Positions 9,541 through 17,785 of a stretch of 64,000 bases of DNA are shown here, in pieces. The DNA is from Aeromonas simiae. GTDB taxonomy: Bacteria; Pseudomonadota; Gammaproteobacteria; Enterobacterales; Aeromonadaceae. The stretch spans positions 1 through 64,000 of the forward strand of contig NZ_CDBY01000057.1 in NCBI RefSeq assembly GCF_000820125.1. Reading direction: 5' to 3'. The notes under the pieces are model-generated. The model did no database searches and was not told the DNA's origin. It worked only from the letters and a program-made list of their open reading frames with translations. The position numbers were made by a program, and so were the translations under genes. Within the stretch, counting starts at the first letter, position 1. The number at the start of each line of letters is the position of its first letter.

Positions 9541-9584
9541 GGGTGGAGACTCGGGAATGCTCGGGACGTAGGGGTTGAAGGGAT

Positions 9585-9616
9585 AAAAAAAGAGCGAGCC
9601 CCTGGCCCGCTCTTTC
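9585..9616 (-). terminator. terminator of ddl
   Basis: On the minus strand AAAGAGCGGGCC pairs with the following GGCTCGCTCTTT and is followed by a run of T residues. It lies just after the ddl stop and before tapT. Confidence 0.7.
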
Positions 9617-9623
9617 TCAAGGT

Positions 9624-10613
9624 TTAGCGTGCCTGCTCCAGGATCTGGCCGAGGAAACGACCGAAGTCATGGCCATGGTGCTCGAGCAGCTTGGGGAACA
9701 TGGAGATGGGGGTCATGCCGGGGAAGGTGTTGATCTCATTGAGCAGGATCTCCCCTTCATCGGTGAGGAAGAAGTCGATGCGCGACAGGTGGGTCAGCCC
9801 CAGCTGGCGGAACGCCTTGATCGCGTACTCGTGGATGGCGGCGGCCTGCGCCTCGCTCAGCCCCTCGGCATGCAGCGTGGTGCTGGAGTGGCTGCCGCTG
9901 CTGTATTTCTCTTCGTAGCTGTAGAACTTATCCTGCGGTACGCAGATCTCGCCCGGGTAGGTCGCCACCAGCTCATCACCATACTGGTAGACCGCCACCT
10001 CCAGCTCGCGCGGCTTGACCGCCTTCTCCACCAGCACCTGATCGGAGTAGCCAAACGCCCCCTCGATGGCGGCGGCGAGATCCTCCTCGCGGGTCACCTT
10101 GTAGCACCCCACCGAGGAGCCCTGAGAGGCCGCCTTGACAAACAGCGCCCCCCACTGAGTCAGCGCGGCGCGCGCCTCGTCCAGGCTGTTGGCGTTGTTC
10201 TCGGTCAAGAACAGATAGGGGGTGTTGGGGATCCCAAGGGCGGTCAGCCACAGCTTGGTGCTGATCTTGTTAAAACAGATCTTGCTGGCCTCGGCGTTGC
10301 AACCCAGGTAAGGCAGGCCGGCCAGCTCGAGGAAGGATTGCAGATCGCCGGTCTCACCCGGATAGCCGTGAATACAGGGCACCACGAAATCGACCGGGCG
10401 CGCCACGCTGGCAAAGGAGAGCAGGCGATCGAGGCCGAGCTTGCACTCGCGCCCATCGGCGGAGATCCAGCGATCTTTGAGCATCTCAACCCGGGTGACT
10501 TCCACCCCGGGCAGGGCCGAGAGCTTGCTCTCGAGGTAATTGGCACTGACGAGGGAGACTTCGTGCTCGGCGCCACCGCCGCCGCACAGCAGCAAAACAT
10601 GCATATTTTTCAT
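9624..10613 (-). CDS. ddl: D-alanine--D-alanine ligase
   Basis: 329 aa. Joins two D-alanines with ATP for the peptidoglycan precursor, in the cytoplasm. The N terminus carries GGGGAEHEVSL (D-Ala 1 binding region), and ATP-grasp signatures follow: VKAASQGSSVGC near 172, LVEKAVKPRELEVAV near 205 and the metal-binding end LLNEINTFPGMTPISM near 292. The start is ATG 10613; a longer frame upstream overlaps the neighbouring oxygenase gene and is not credible. The gene stands alone, outside any mur/fts cluster, so it is the ddlA-like type by context; a second ddl may exist elsewhere. Confidence 0.92.
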   Translation of the reverse strand: MKNMHVLLLCGGGGAEHEVSLVSANYLESKLSALPGVEVTRVEMLKDRWISADGRECKLGLDRLLSFASVARPVDFVVPCIHGYPGETGDLQSFLELAGLPYLGCNAEASKICFNKISTKLWLTALGIPNTPYLFLTENNANSLDEARAALTQWGALFVKAASQGSSVGCYKVTREEDLAAAIEGAFGYSDQVLVEKAVKPRELEVAVYQYGDELVATYPGEICVPQDKFYSYEEKYSSGSHSSTTLHAEGLSEAQAAAIHEYAIKAFRQLGLTHLSRIDFFLTDEGEILLNEINTFPGMTPISMFPKLLEHHGHDFGRFLGQILEQAR

Positions 10614-10731
10614 TCTGGGATCCCTTGGGATAAGCGGCCGGCACGTCGTCATGGCATGCCGGCAAAGGTGGCGGCCAGTGTAACAAGGGAAACAAACCCT
10701 TGTCAGCCCAAAGCGCATGCGCGCGCACCGG

Positions 10732-11340
10732 TCAGCGCGGCGGATCGACCCGTCCCGGCGCGTTGCCGTTGACCCGAAACCAGCCAGCGATGCTGTGGCG
10801 CTCGGCCCGCGCCGGCAATACCTCGTGGGGGAACGCCTCGGAGAGAAACAGCACCAGCCGCCCGGCGCGCGGGGCGATGTCCGACAAAAACTGCTCGTCA
10901 TCCCCGTACAGGCGCAGCAAACCGCCGTCGGCCTCCTGCCACCCCTCGTTGAGGTAACAGACGGTGGTGAGGCGGCGGTTGGAGCGCCCGGCGAATGCAT
11001 CCCGGTGACGGCCGTAGAAATCGCCGGGCCGGTAGCGGGCGAAGTGGGCCTCGTAGTCAAACAGCCCCAACATCAGCTCGCGGTTGGCACACAGGCGCAA
11101 CTGCTCCATCATGGCGAGATAACGCGCCACCGCGCCGCCCGCCTCCCGCTCCAGCCAGTGGATCTGATCGCGGCGGATCGCACTGTTGGTCTGGTGCTGC
11201 TGGGCCCGGCCGATGCCGGCCGGCTGCCACTCGTCGGGCAGGGCCTCTTGCAGCCCCTGCACCAGATCCGGGGGAATAAAGTCGTCGACCAGGGTCCAGC
11301 CGCGTTCGGCGATGGCGTCCATGAGGGGGAGAAAATCCAA
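10732..11340 (-). CDS. 2-oxoglutarate/Fe(II)-dependent oxygenase (prolyl 4-hydroxylase-like)
   Basis: 202 aa. The double-stranded beta-helix iron ligands are visible: H-x-D in YGRHRDAF near residue 110 and the distal His in AFPHEVLPA near 170, with an Arg ten residues further on fitting the 2-oxoglutarate anchor (ERHSIAGWFR). Family members hydroxylate proteins or small molecules; the substrate here is unknown. Related stand-alone bacterial enzymes modify ribosomal or elongation proteins, but nothing in the sequence decides this. Same strand as ddl, with about 118 nt between. Confidence 0.82.
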   Translation of the reverse strand: MDFLPLMDAIAERGWTLVDDFIPPDLVQGLQEALPDEWQPAGIGRAQQHQTNSAIRRDQIHWLEREAGGAVARYLAMMEQLRLCANRELMLGLFDYEAHFARYRPGDFYGRHRDAFAGRSNRRLTTVCYLNEGWQEADGGLLRLYGDDEQFLSDIAPRAGRLVLFLSEAFPHEVLPARAERHSIAGWFRVNGNAPGRVDPPR

Positions 11341-11454
11341 GATGATGTCCAGACAAGTTGCAGTGCGCGCATTTCAGCGGCAAGTGGCGGCCGTGACAAG
11401 CGATTCTTCTCATCCTGAGAAGGCCCAAACTCTATGTAATGCCTAGGAGGCCCC

Positions 11455-11949
11455 ATGACATCGCTCACCGACTTTCCCCTCACCACTCTGGAGGGCACGC
11501 CCCTGCCCGCCGCAGCCCTGACCGGCCGGGTGGTGCTGCTGGTCAATGTGGCCAGCCTGTGCGGCTTCACCCCGCAATACCGGGCGTTGGAGCAGCTGCA
11601 CCGAGACTACCGGGAGGCCGGGCTGGTGGTGCTCGGGTTTCCCTGCAACCAGTTCCGCCGCCAGGAGCCGGGGGACACCAGGGCCATCGCCGAGTTTTGC
11701 CACCGCCACTTTGCCATCAGCTTCCCCCTGCTGGAGAAAGGGGACGTAAAAGGGCCCGGCGCCCACCCGCTGTATGCCTGGGTCAGCCGGGCCCGTCCCG
11801 GTCTGCTCGGTCAGAGCATCAAGTGGAACTTCACCAAGTTTTTGTTCGATCGCCGCGGTCAGCCAGTGGCCCGCTACGCCCCCTTCACCGCCCCTGATCG
11901 GCTGCGTCCGCGCATCGAAGCGCTGCTGCGCACCCATGAAGTGGAGTGA
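11455..11949 (+). CDS. glutathione peroxidase family protein (thiol-dependent)
   Basis: 164 aa. Reduces peroxides using glutathione or thioredoxin. The peroxidatic cysteine sits in NVASLCGFTPQY near residue 37, and the rest of the catalytic site is seen as GFPCNQF near 63 and KWNFTKFL near 124. It uses Cys rather than selenocysteine. AGGAGG stands ahead of ATG 11455. The resolving-cysteine question is open: the Cys in the GFPCNQF block is the usual candidate for thioredoxin use. Divergent from the oxygenase at 11340. Confidence 0.9.
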   Translation: MTSLTDFPLTTLEGTPLPAAALTGRVVLLVNVASLCGFTPQYRALEQLHRDYREAGLVVLGFPCNQFRRQEPGDTRAIAEFCHRHFAISFPLLEKGDVKGPGAHPLYAWVSRARPGLLGQSIKWNFTKFLFDRRGQPVARYAPFTAPDRLRPRIEALLRTHEVE

Positions 11950-12027
11950 GACGGGCGCATCTGCTATAGTGCGCGCCCTAATTCTGACGTCTTTACCGCC
12001 CAAGGCGGTTGTGAGCATGGAGTCTGC

Positions 12028-13356
12028 ATGACCTTTCGCGATCTCGGTCTTTCCCCCCACCTGCTGCGCGCCATCGAGGAGCTCGGCTACACCAGCCCTA
12101 CCCCGATCCAGCAAGAGGCCATTCCTGCCGTGCTGGCGGGCAAGGACGTGCTGGGCGGGGCGCGCACCGGGACCGGCAAGACCGCCGGCTTTGCCCTGCC
12201 GATGCTCAACAACCTGCTGCTCAACCACGGCCGTGGCCGGCGCCAGGTTCGCGCCCTGATCCTGGCCCCCACCCGCGAGCTGGCCGCCCAGGTGGGCAAG
12301 CAGGTCGATGACTATGCCCGCCACCTGCCGCTGCGGGTGCTCACCGTCTATGGCGGGGTGATCATCAAGCCGGATATCGAGGCGATCAAGAAGGGGGTCG
12401 ACGTGCTGGTCGCCACCCCGGGCCGGGTGCTCGATCTGCTGAGTCAGAAGGCGCTCACCTTCGAGCGCCTCGAGGTATTGGTGCTCGACGAGGCGGATCG
12501 GATGCTCGACATGGGCTTTATCCGCGATATCGAGCGCATCCTGCGCACCCTGCCAAGCGAGCGCCAGAGCCTGCTCTTCTCGGCCACCTTTAACGACGAG
12601 ATCAAGGCGCTGGCCGGCGAGCTGCTGCGCGATCCGGTGCTGATCGAGGTCGATCCGGCCAACACCACCGCCGACAAGGTGCGCCAGCGAGTGATCCGGG
12701 TCGACCGCGAACGCAAGCGCGAACTGCTCGCCCACCTGATCCAGAGCGAACAGTGGCAACAGGCGCTGATCTTCGCCCGCACCCGCCACATCGCCGACCG
12801 GCTGGCCAAGCAGCTCGAGCGCGACGGTCTCGAAGCCACCGCCATCCATGGCGAGAAGAGCCAGGCGGTGCGTAACGCCGCGATGGAGGCATTTCGCCGC
12901 GGTGAGCTGCGCATCCTGGTGGCCACCGACATCGCCGCCCGTGGCCTCGACATCGATCAGCTCGAGCACGTCGTTAACTTCGAGCCCCCCCAGAGCCCGG
13001 AGGACTATGTGCACCGCATCGGCCGCACCGGCCGTGCCGGCCGCGGCGGTGAGGCCATCTCGCTCATCTGTAGCGAGGAGCTGGGTCAGTTGCAGCAGAT
13101 TGAACGCTTCCTCGGCGAGTCCCTCGAGACCGAGCAGGTGCCGGGTTTTGAGCCCAGCGGCAAACCGACCCGCCAGACCCTGCCCGGCAGCAAGCCGGTG
13201 CAAAACCCGCCCCGCAAGGGCAAAAAACCCGCCGCCAAACCGGCCAAGACGGCCAAACCCGCCGCCACGGCGCGCCGCGATAAAGATGCCGACGAGGTGG
13301 GCTTCATGCCGGTACGCCGGCAGGCGCGGGTGCGCATCGAAGAGAGCGACGACTAA
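12028..13356 (+). CDS. rhlE: DEAD-box ATP-dependent RNA helicase RhlE
   Basis: 442 aa. Unwinds RNA, with roles in ribosome assembly and RNA decay. All core motifs are present: Q motif (SPTPIQQEAIP), I GARTGTGKT, Ia PTRELA, Ib TPGR, II DEAD, III SAT, V ATDIAARGLDI and VI HRIGRTGRAG. After residue 375 comes a basic Lys/Pro/Ala-rich tail (KGKKPAAKPAKTAK) that likely binds RNA, followed by an acidic ending. The first motif block begins within ten residues of the N terminus, as in RhlE. A strong terminator follows at 13363. Confidence 0.93.
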   Translation: MTFRDLGLSPHLLRAIEELGYTSPTPIQQEAIPAVLAGKDVLGGARTGTGKTAGFALPMLNNLLLNHGRGRRQVRALILAPTRELAAQVGKQVDDYARHLPLRVLTVYGGVIIKPDIEAIKKGVDVLVATPGRVLDLLSQKALTFERLEVLVLDEADRMLDMGFIRDIERILRTLPSERQSLLFSATFNDEIKALAGELLRDPVLIEVDPANTTADKVRQRVIRVDRERKRELLAHLIQSEQWQQALIFARTRHIADRLAKQLERDGLEATAIHGEKSQAVRNAAMEAFRRGELRILVATDIAARGLDIDQLEHVVNFEPPQSPEDYVHRIGRTGRAGRGGEAISLICSEELGQLQQIERFLGESLETEQVPGFEPSGKPTRQTLPGSKPVQNPPRKGKKPAAKPAKTAKPAATARRDKDADEVGFMPVRRQARVRIEESDD

Positions 13357-13362
13357 CAACAG

Positions 13363-13388
13363 AAACCGCCCCGAGGGGCGGTTTTTTT
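13363..13388 (+). terminator. Rho-independent terminator of rhlE
   Basis: CCGCCCC / GGGGCGG stem with a two-base loop, followed by seven T residues. It lies between the convergent rhlE and DUF5718 genes. Confidence 0.88.
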
Positions 13389-13408
13389 CTATCGGGGGTG
13401 GCGCCGAT

Positions 13409-14254
13409 TCAGCCCACTCGCACCGCCTGGATCAAGGCGCTCATGTCGGGGGCGAACTCGCGCCGGGCGATGGCGCTGCGCACCGCTGCCTCGTCATAGC
13501 GCGCCGCCGGATAGAGCACCACGCAGCTCACGTCGCCAGGGGCCAGGAAGTGGCGCTCGCCAAATTCGGTGTAGCGGGTCGCCCCTATGCTCACCAGCAG
13601 CTGGCGCGGGTGGCCGGCGCATTGCAACAGGCCGTTGATGTGCTCGGCCGGCCCCTCATCCTCCTGGGTGTTGAGCTTGTCGACCATCCACTCCAGCAGG
13701 CGGGTGTGAAAGTAGCTGTAGTCGCTCACCGCGCTGTCGACCCCGTAGGGGATCAGCTCGCCGCCACGCTCCAGATAACAGGCGATGCGATAGCCGTCGA
13801 GCGGGCCGCCCGGCACCAGGCCGTCGATGGGGATCAGGTTGGCCGAGAGCCCCTTGCTGCACGGCCCCCAGTTCTTCTTCTCGCTGATCTTGCGCGCATC
13901 GGGGCGACGGATGGAGCAGTCGTTATAGGCGCCAAAGGCGGTGGGACGCACCGCCACCACCTTGTTTCCCTCATACTCGAGTTCGCACAATAGGGCCACT
14001 TCCGGCTCAATTTGTACCTTCTCATCGCCGCTCACCGCCGCCTCGGGCAGCAGCAGGGTGTCGCTGCCGATGGGAAATACCCCGAGCTGCCCCGCCATAC
14101 CGGGGACATAGAAGGGAAACAGCGCCTTGGGAGCGAGCTTGTCACGCACCATCACCGCCACAAAATCGGAGGCCTCGCCCGCCTGCTCCAGGTGCCCGGC
14201 GAAGTTGCCGGCCACGCCAAGGCCCATGATCCCCTGCCACGTTTGTGCTTGCAT
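13409..14254 (-). CDS. DUF5718 family protein
   Basis: 281 aa, soluble. The start is ATG 14254 (MQAQTWQGIMGLGVAGNFAGHLEQAGE) behind GGAG; a frame extending to 14383 has no supporting site. The sequence, with LPEAAVSGDEKVQIEPEVALL and a long conserved middle, resembles the DUF5718 family, whose overall look recalls fumarylacetoacetate-hydrolase-like folds; no activity is known to me. It is convergent with rhlE. No operon partner is visible. Confidence 0.68.
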   Translation of the reverse strand: MQAQTWQGIMGLGVAGNFAGHLEQAGEASDFVAVMVRDKLAPKALFPFYVPGMAGQLGVFPIGSDTLLLPEAAVSGDEKVQIEPEVALLCELEYEGNKVVAVRPTAFGAYNDCSIRRPDARKISEKKNWGPCSKGLSANLIPIDGLVPGGPLDGYRIACYLERGGELIPYGVDSAVSDYSYFHTRLLEWMVDKLNTQEDEGPAEHINGLLQCAGHPRQLLVSIGATRYTEFGERHFLAPGDVSCVVLYPAARYDEAAVRSAIARREFAPDMSALIQAVRVG

Positions 14255-14477
14255 CTTTAACTCCACTGCTTTATCGATGTGTCCTGCCGCCAGGGCAGAT
14301 CCCGCGATTAGAGCACACTCATCCGGTTGAGCCCAGCCGGGCCGGGACAAACTGTGCGGCGCCGCAAATTCCGACCTGACCACCAGAAGATACGCTCATA
14401 ACTGAGAGCCGGGTTCATGCAGTTGTCATGCTTGCTGTGGCATCATCCCATTGAGCCCACCAGAAGGAGTGACGACT

Positions 14478-14714
14478 ATGCTGCGCTATCAGTTTTTCAA
14501 GCAAGGAGAGTGTCTGACCTTCCTCAACCCCGCCTCGCCCAGTTACGAGCGGGAGGCCAAGCAGCTCATCGGCCAGGGATTCGTTGCCCTTGGCACGCCG
14601 CTTGAGGCGAGCGATCCGACCGCGGCCTTGCAGCAGGTGCGCCGCGCTTGGTCTGGCGAGGTGCAACACCACACCGTGATGCACCCCCACGCCCTGCTGC
14701 TGGCGGCGGCCTGA
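14478..14714 (+). CDS. small hypothetical protein
   Basis: 78 aa. ATG 14478 is placed after AAGGAG with eight nt spacing, which is better than the upstream in-frame ATG at 14451. The sequence (MLRYQFFKQGECLTFLNP..., ending HPHALLLAAA) has no membrane segment and no motif I recognise. Coding is supported by the ribosome-binding site and by typical GC-rich third positions. Function unknown. Confidence 0.55.
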   Translation: MLRYQFFKQGECLTFLNPASPSYEREAKQLIGQGFVALGTPLEASDPTAALQQVRRAWSGEVQHHTVMHPHALLLAAA

Positions 14715-14843
14715 ATCAAGGGCGGGGCCAGAGCCCCCGCCCATCTGCCCCTCGCCAAGCCCGGCGAGCAAGGCTAGAATGCAGCCCTGCCCCCTTGTGG
14801 ACTGTATTCACGGCCTTGTGCCCCTGCTGGAATTGCGACTGTT

Positions 14844-15152
14844 ATGACCGATCACGACCAGAGCCTCTGCGCCAACGCCATGGCGCTGTTTACCGAACTC
14901 GCCTCCGATAACCTGCCCCCCGACGAGATTGCCCGCTTCAACGCCCTCTATAACGAACAGGGGTTGATGGCCGAGGTGGAGCTGGGAGATGACTGGGAGG
15001 CCGATGTCGGCTTTGCCGTGAACGAAGCTGACTACGGTGAGGTGTGGATTGGTCTGGTCAACGACGAGCAGGACTTTACCCACCTGTTCGCCCGACTGCT
15101 GCTGTCACGCTCGGCCGAGGAGAAGTTCTGCCACATTGAATGGCTGCCGTGA
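14844..15152 (+). CDS. yciU: DUF440 family acidic protein (YciU-like, putative dsDNA mimic)
   Basis: 102 aa, strongly acidic. It matches E. coli YciU / Haemophilus HI1450 along its length: [19 protein letters not shown], a central [21 protein letters not shown] and [21 protein letters not shown]1450 was proposed to mimic double-stranded DNA through surface negative charge; a partner is not known here. The last 13 nt overlap the start of mtgA, suggesting translational coupling. A second, more diverged member lies at 16075. Confidence 0.85.
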   Translation: MTDHDQSLCANAMALFTELASDNLPPDEIARFNALYNEQGLMAEVELGDDWEADVGFAVNEADYGEVWIGLVNDEQDFTHLFARLLLSRSAEEKFCHIEWLP

Positions 15153-15886
15153 CACGGATCACGCCGTTAACCCTGCCCGGCCGGCGCTGGCACTGGCGCC
15201 AATTGCCGCGCCTGCTGGTGATCCTGCTGCTGTGGGCACTGCTCGGCTCGCTGCTCTCGGTCGCCCTGCTGCGCTTTATCGATCCGCCCATGTGGAGCTG
15301 GCGCCTGCTGCGCGCCATCGCCCCCCCAGCCCCCATCGAGCAGGTGCGCCACCAGTGGGTTGACCTCAACCAGATCTCGCCGGCCCTGCAACTAGCGGTG
15401 GTAGCCGCCGAAGATCAGCGCTTTGCCGATCACAGCGGCTTCGATCTCAATGCCATCCAGGCCGCGCTCAGGCACAACGAGCAGGGGCGCAGCGTGCGCG
15501 GTGGCAGCACACTCACGCAGCAGACCGCCAAGAATCTGTTCATGTGGAGCGAGCGCAGCTTCCTGCGCAAGGGCGTTGAGGCCTGGTTTACCCTGCTCAT
15601 CGAGCTGGGCTGGGACAAGGCGCGCATCCTCGAGGTCTACCTCAACATCGTCGAGTTTGGCCCCGGGATCTACGGCGCCGAAGCGGCGGCGCGCCACTAC
15701 TTCAACAAGCCGGCCGCCCGCCTGAGCAGTTATGAGGCCTCGCTGCTGGCAGCCGCCCTGCCCAACCCGTGGCGCTACCAGGTCAATCCGCCCTCCCCTT
15801 ACGTGGCCAAGCGTTCGACCTGGATCCGTCGCCAGATGGGTCAGCTCGGTCGCGTCACCCTGGATCGCATCCATCAGGCCCCTTGA
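15140..15886 (+). CDS. mtgA: monofunctional peptidoglycan glycosyltransferase MtgA
   Basis: 248 aa. Polymerises lipid II glycan chains at the inner membrane. One N-terminal transmembrane helix ([20 protein letters not shown], about 24-43) precedes a GT51 domain with [14 protein letters not shown] near 95 (catalytic Glu), [15 protein letters not shown] near 122, [13 protein letters not shown] and [24 protein letters not shown] near 170. No transpeptidase domain follows, as expected for MtgA. It overlaps the preceding DUF440 gene by 13 nt. Confidence 0.95.
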   Translation: MAAVTRITPLTLPGRRWHWRQLPRLLVILLLWALLGSLLSVALLRFIDPPMWSWRLLRAIAPPAPIEQVRHQWVDLNQISPALQLAVVAAEDQRFADHSGFDLNAIQAALRHNEQGRSVRGGSTLTQQTAKNLFMWSERSFLRKGVEAWFTLLIELGWDKARILEVYLNIVEFGPGIYGAEAAARHYFNKPAARLSSYEASLLAAALPNPWRYQVNPPSPYVAKRSTWIRRQMGQLGRVTLDRIHQAP

Positions 15887-16074
15887 TCCCCCCGCCCCGC
15901 CGCGGCTCAAGGCGGGGCAGGTAGTGCCACCACCACACCTCGCGCCGGCGCCGTAAGCTGCGCCGCTGCCGATAACCCTTCATCTTTTTGTTGTACCCTG
16001 CCGATGTCGCTAGGCAACAGGGTGGCCCAGCATCGTGATTGTTGCTAGAGTGGGCCGGTTTGAGGGAGGAGAGC

Positions 16075-16395
16075 ATGATACAGAGAACCCCGGATCAGCT
16101 GGTGGAGTGGGCCTATGACCTGTTTCTGGAGGCGGCACCGGATTGCCTCGCCCCAGGCCAGATTGTCGACATCACTCTTGAATTTGAACAGCGCGGTGCC
16201 GTCGAGGCCACCCTGCCGGTGGCGGATTGGGCCGAGGAGCTGGGCGAGCCGGTCGATCTGACCGCCTGGGCCGAAGTCTGGATCGGGCTGCTCGATCATC
16301 AGGACGAGTTTGAAACCATCTATGCCAAATACCTGCTGCCCCTCGCGCCGGATCAGACGCAAGTCTATGTGCGCTGGTTTCGCAGCGAAGAGTGA
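16075..16395 (+). CDS. second DUF440-like acidic protein (diverged YciU paralogue)
   Basis: 106 aa and acidic. Start ATG 16075 follows GGGAGGA by five nt. It keeps the family frame of the gene at 14844: AYDLFLEAAPDCLAPGQIVD lines up with the YciU N terminus, then EFEQRG, EVWIGLLDH and a final VYVRWF strand. Identity to the first copy looks low, so this is an old duplication or a separate subfamily. Role unknown; DNA-mimic function is only inferred. A symmetrical terminator follows. Confidence 0.65.
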   Translation: MIQRTPDQLVEWAYDLFLEAAPDCLAPGQIVDITLEFEQRGAVEATLPVADWAEELGEPVDLTAWAEVWIGLLDHQDEFETIYAKYLLPLAPDQTQVYVRWFRSEE

Positions 16396-16408
16396 GCGTC
16401 GTGCAAAA

Positions 16409-16440
16409 ACAAGAGGCCGGTCAATGACCGGCCTCTTGTT
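16409..16440. terminator. bidirectional terminator
   Basis: AAGAGGCCGGTCA and TGACCGGCCTCTT form a near-perfect 13-bp stem with a one-base loop, with A residues on one side and T residues on the other. It sits between the convergent DUF440 and DUF1289 genes. Confidence 0.85.
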
Positions 16441-16778
16441 TAGGTGGGCGGCGAATCCGCCATGTCTTCCCATCTCTGCTGATCCTCGCCATGGCAGCGG
16501 CGACACAGGCAGCCGCTGGCGGTGGCCGCAAACGGCAGTGGCCGGGTCTGGCTGCACCAACAGGCGGCAATCCCCTCGCCGGCCGTCACGGCGCAGTAGA
16601 GCGGCTCGCCACAGCGCTCACAGCGCTGGGTCGCGTGGCGCCCAGCCAGTTCATCCATGACGCGCACCTGCTCGGCCTCATCCATGGCGCTCCAGCGGCC
16701 AATTTCAGCGAGAGTGCGCCCGCAGCTGACACACAGCCCCCCCACGGCGCGGCACGCCCCGGTACAGGGAGAGGGCAT
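16440..16778 (-). CDS. DUF1289 + cysteine-rich CWC fusion protein
   Basis: 112 aa, two small Cys-rich modules. Residues 1-45 are DUF1289-like (SPCTGACR, GLCVSCGRTLAEIGRW). Residues 50-105 match the cysteine-rich CWC family: CERCGEPLYC, ACWCSQ and CLCRRCHG. Eight or more cysteines suggest zinc or iron-sulfur binding. Its ATG shares one base with the cvfB stop (TAATG), so the pair is translationally coupled. Function unknown. Confidence 0.75.
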   Translation of the reverse strand: MPSPCTGACRAVGGLCVSCGRTLAEIGRWSAMDEAEQVRVMDELAGRHATQRCERCGEPLYCAVTAGEGIAACWCSQTRPLPFAATASGCLCRRCHGEDQQRWEDMADSPPT

Positions 16779-17626
16779 TACTCCTGCTCACCCCTGACCA
16801 GACGGATCCCTTCTTCCTCGATGGCGATCTTCCCCTGCTTGTAGAGGCCGCCGATGGCCTTCTTGAAGGTGCCCTTGCTCACGCCGAACAGCTGATAGAT
16901 GAGCTCGGGATCGCTCTTGTCCCCCACGGCCAGCCACCCTTCCTGACGTTCGAGGCGGGCCACTATCTTGCTCGCCGCGTCATCGGCCTTGCCCATGCCA
17001 GGCTGGTTCAAGGTGAGATCGAGCTTGCCATCGTCACGCACCAGCTTGACCCACGCCTTGGTCGGACGACCGGTCTGCAAGCGGCCGAAGATCTCGTTTT
17101 TAAACAGCATGCCGGGCCAGCGGCCGTTGACCACCACCTTGATGCCGAGCGGGGTGTGATCGCCGGTCTGCACCATCACCTCGTCACCAGCATTGAACGG
17201 CGGACGCTCGCTACTGAGGTAGCGATCGATTTTGCTGGTGCCGACCATGCGCCCCTCGTGATCGAGGTAGAGGTAAACCAGATAGGTGCGCCCCACCTGC
17301 ATCGCCTTGACCTGCTCGCGCTCGGGGACAAACAGATCCTTTTTCATGCCCCAGTCGAGGAAGGCGCCGATCTTGTTGGCGTTGACCACCTTGAGGCCGG
17401 CAAACTCGCCCACCATCGCCTTGGGGCGATCGGTGGTGATCACCGGCTCACAGTCGGCGTCGAGATAGAGAAAGACCTCGATGCCCTGCCCCACCTCGGC
17501 CCCCGCCGGCAGCTGGCGGCGCGGCAGCAGCAGTTCGCCATACTCTCCTGCCTCCAGCCAGGCGCCCTTGGGCTCCAGCTCGACCACGGACAGGGTGTTC
17601 ATCTTGCCAATTTCAATCATCTGCAT
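16778..17626 (-). CDS. cvfB: CvfB-like S1 RNA-binding protein (YitL family)
   Basis: 282 aa. Three S1-type RNA-binding units followed by a C-terminal winged-helix domain match CvfB/YitL: VNANKIGAFLDWGMKKDLFVP near 78, a second S1 near 150 and DPELIYQLFGVSKGTFKKAIGGLYKQGKI near 238. In Staphylococcus aureus CvfB affects virulence gene expression; the function in gammaproteobacteria is not known. Two in-frame ATGs (17626 and two codons on) are possible starts. It precedes the DUF1289-CWC gene in a two-gene unit. Confidence 0.85.
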   Translation of the reverse strand: MQMIEIGKMNTLSVVELEPKGAWLEAGEYGELLLPRRQLPAGAEVGQGIEVFLYLDADCEPVITTDRPKAMVGEFAGLKVVNANKIGAFLDWGMKKDLFVPEREQVKAMQVGRTYLVYLYLDHEGRMVGTSKIDRYLSSERPPFNAGDEVMVQTGDHTPLGIKVVVNGRWPGMLFKNEIFGRLQTGRPTKAWVKLVRDDGKLDLTLNQPGMGKADDAASKIVARLERQEGWLAVGDKSDPELIYQLFGVSKGTFKKAIGGLYKQGKIAIEEEGIRLVRGEQE

Positions 17627-17785
17627 TCACTTCCGGCAACGGACTTGGGGCTGCATCTTACCGCAAAGCCGCCATGGCAGCACCGCCCGCTTGCTGGCTA
17701 TTTGCGCAAACAGACGCTTAATAGCTGCGAATAACCCTACTTTTGGATAGACTTCGCGCTCTTTCTTGATCCTGAGGAGCTGTCG

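Noticed and set aside
11443-13359. 638-codon minus-strand frame opposite rhlE
   Set aside because: Low-complexity antisense shadow; rhlE carries all helicase motifs on the plus strand.
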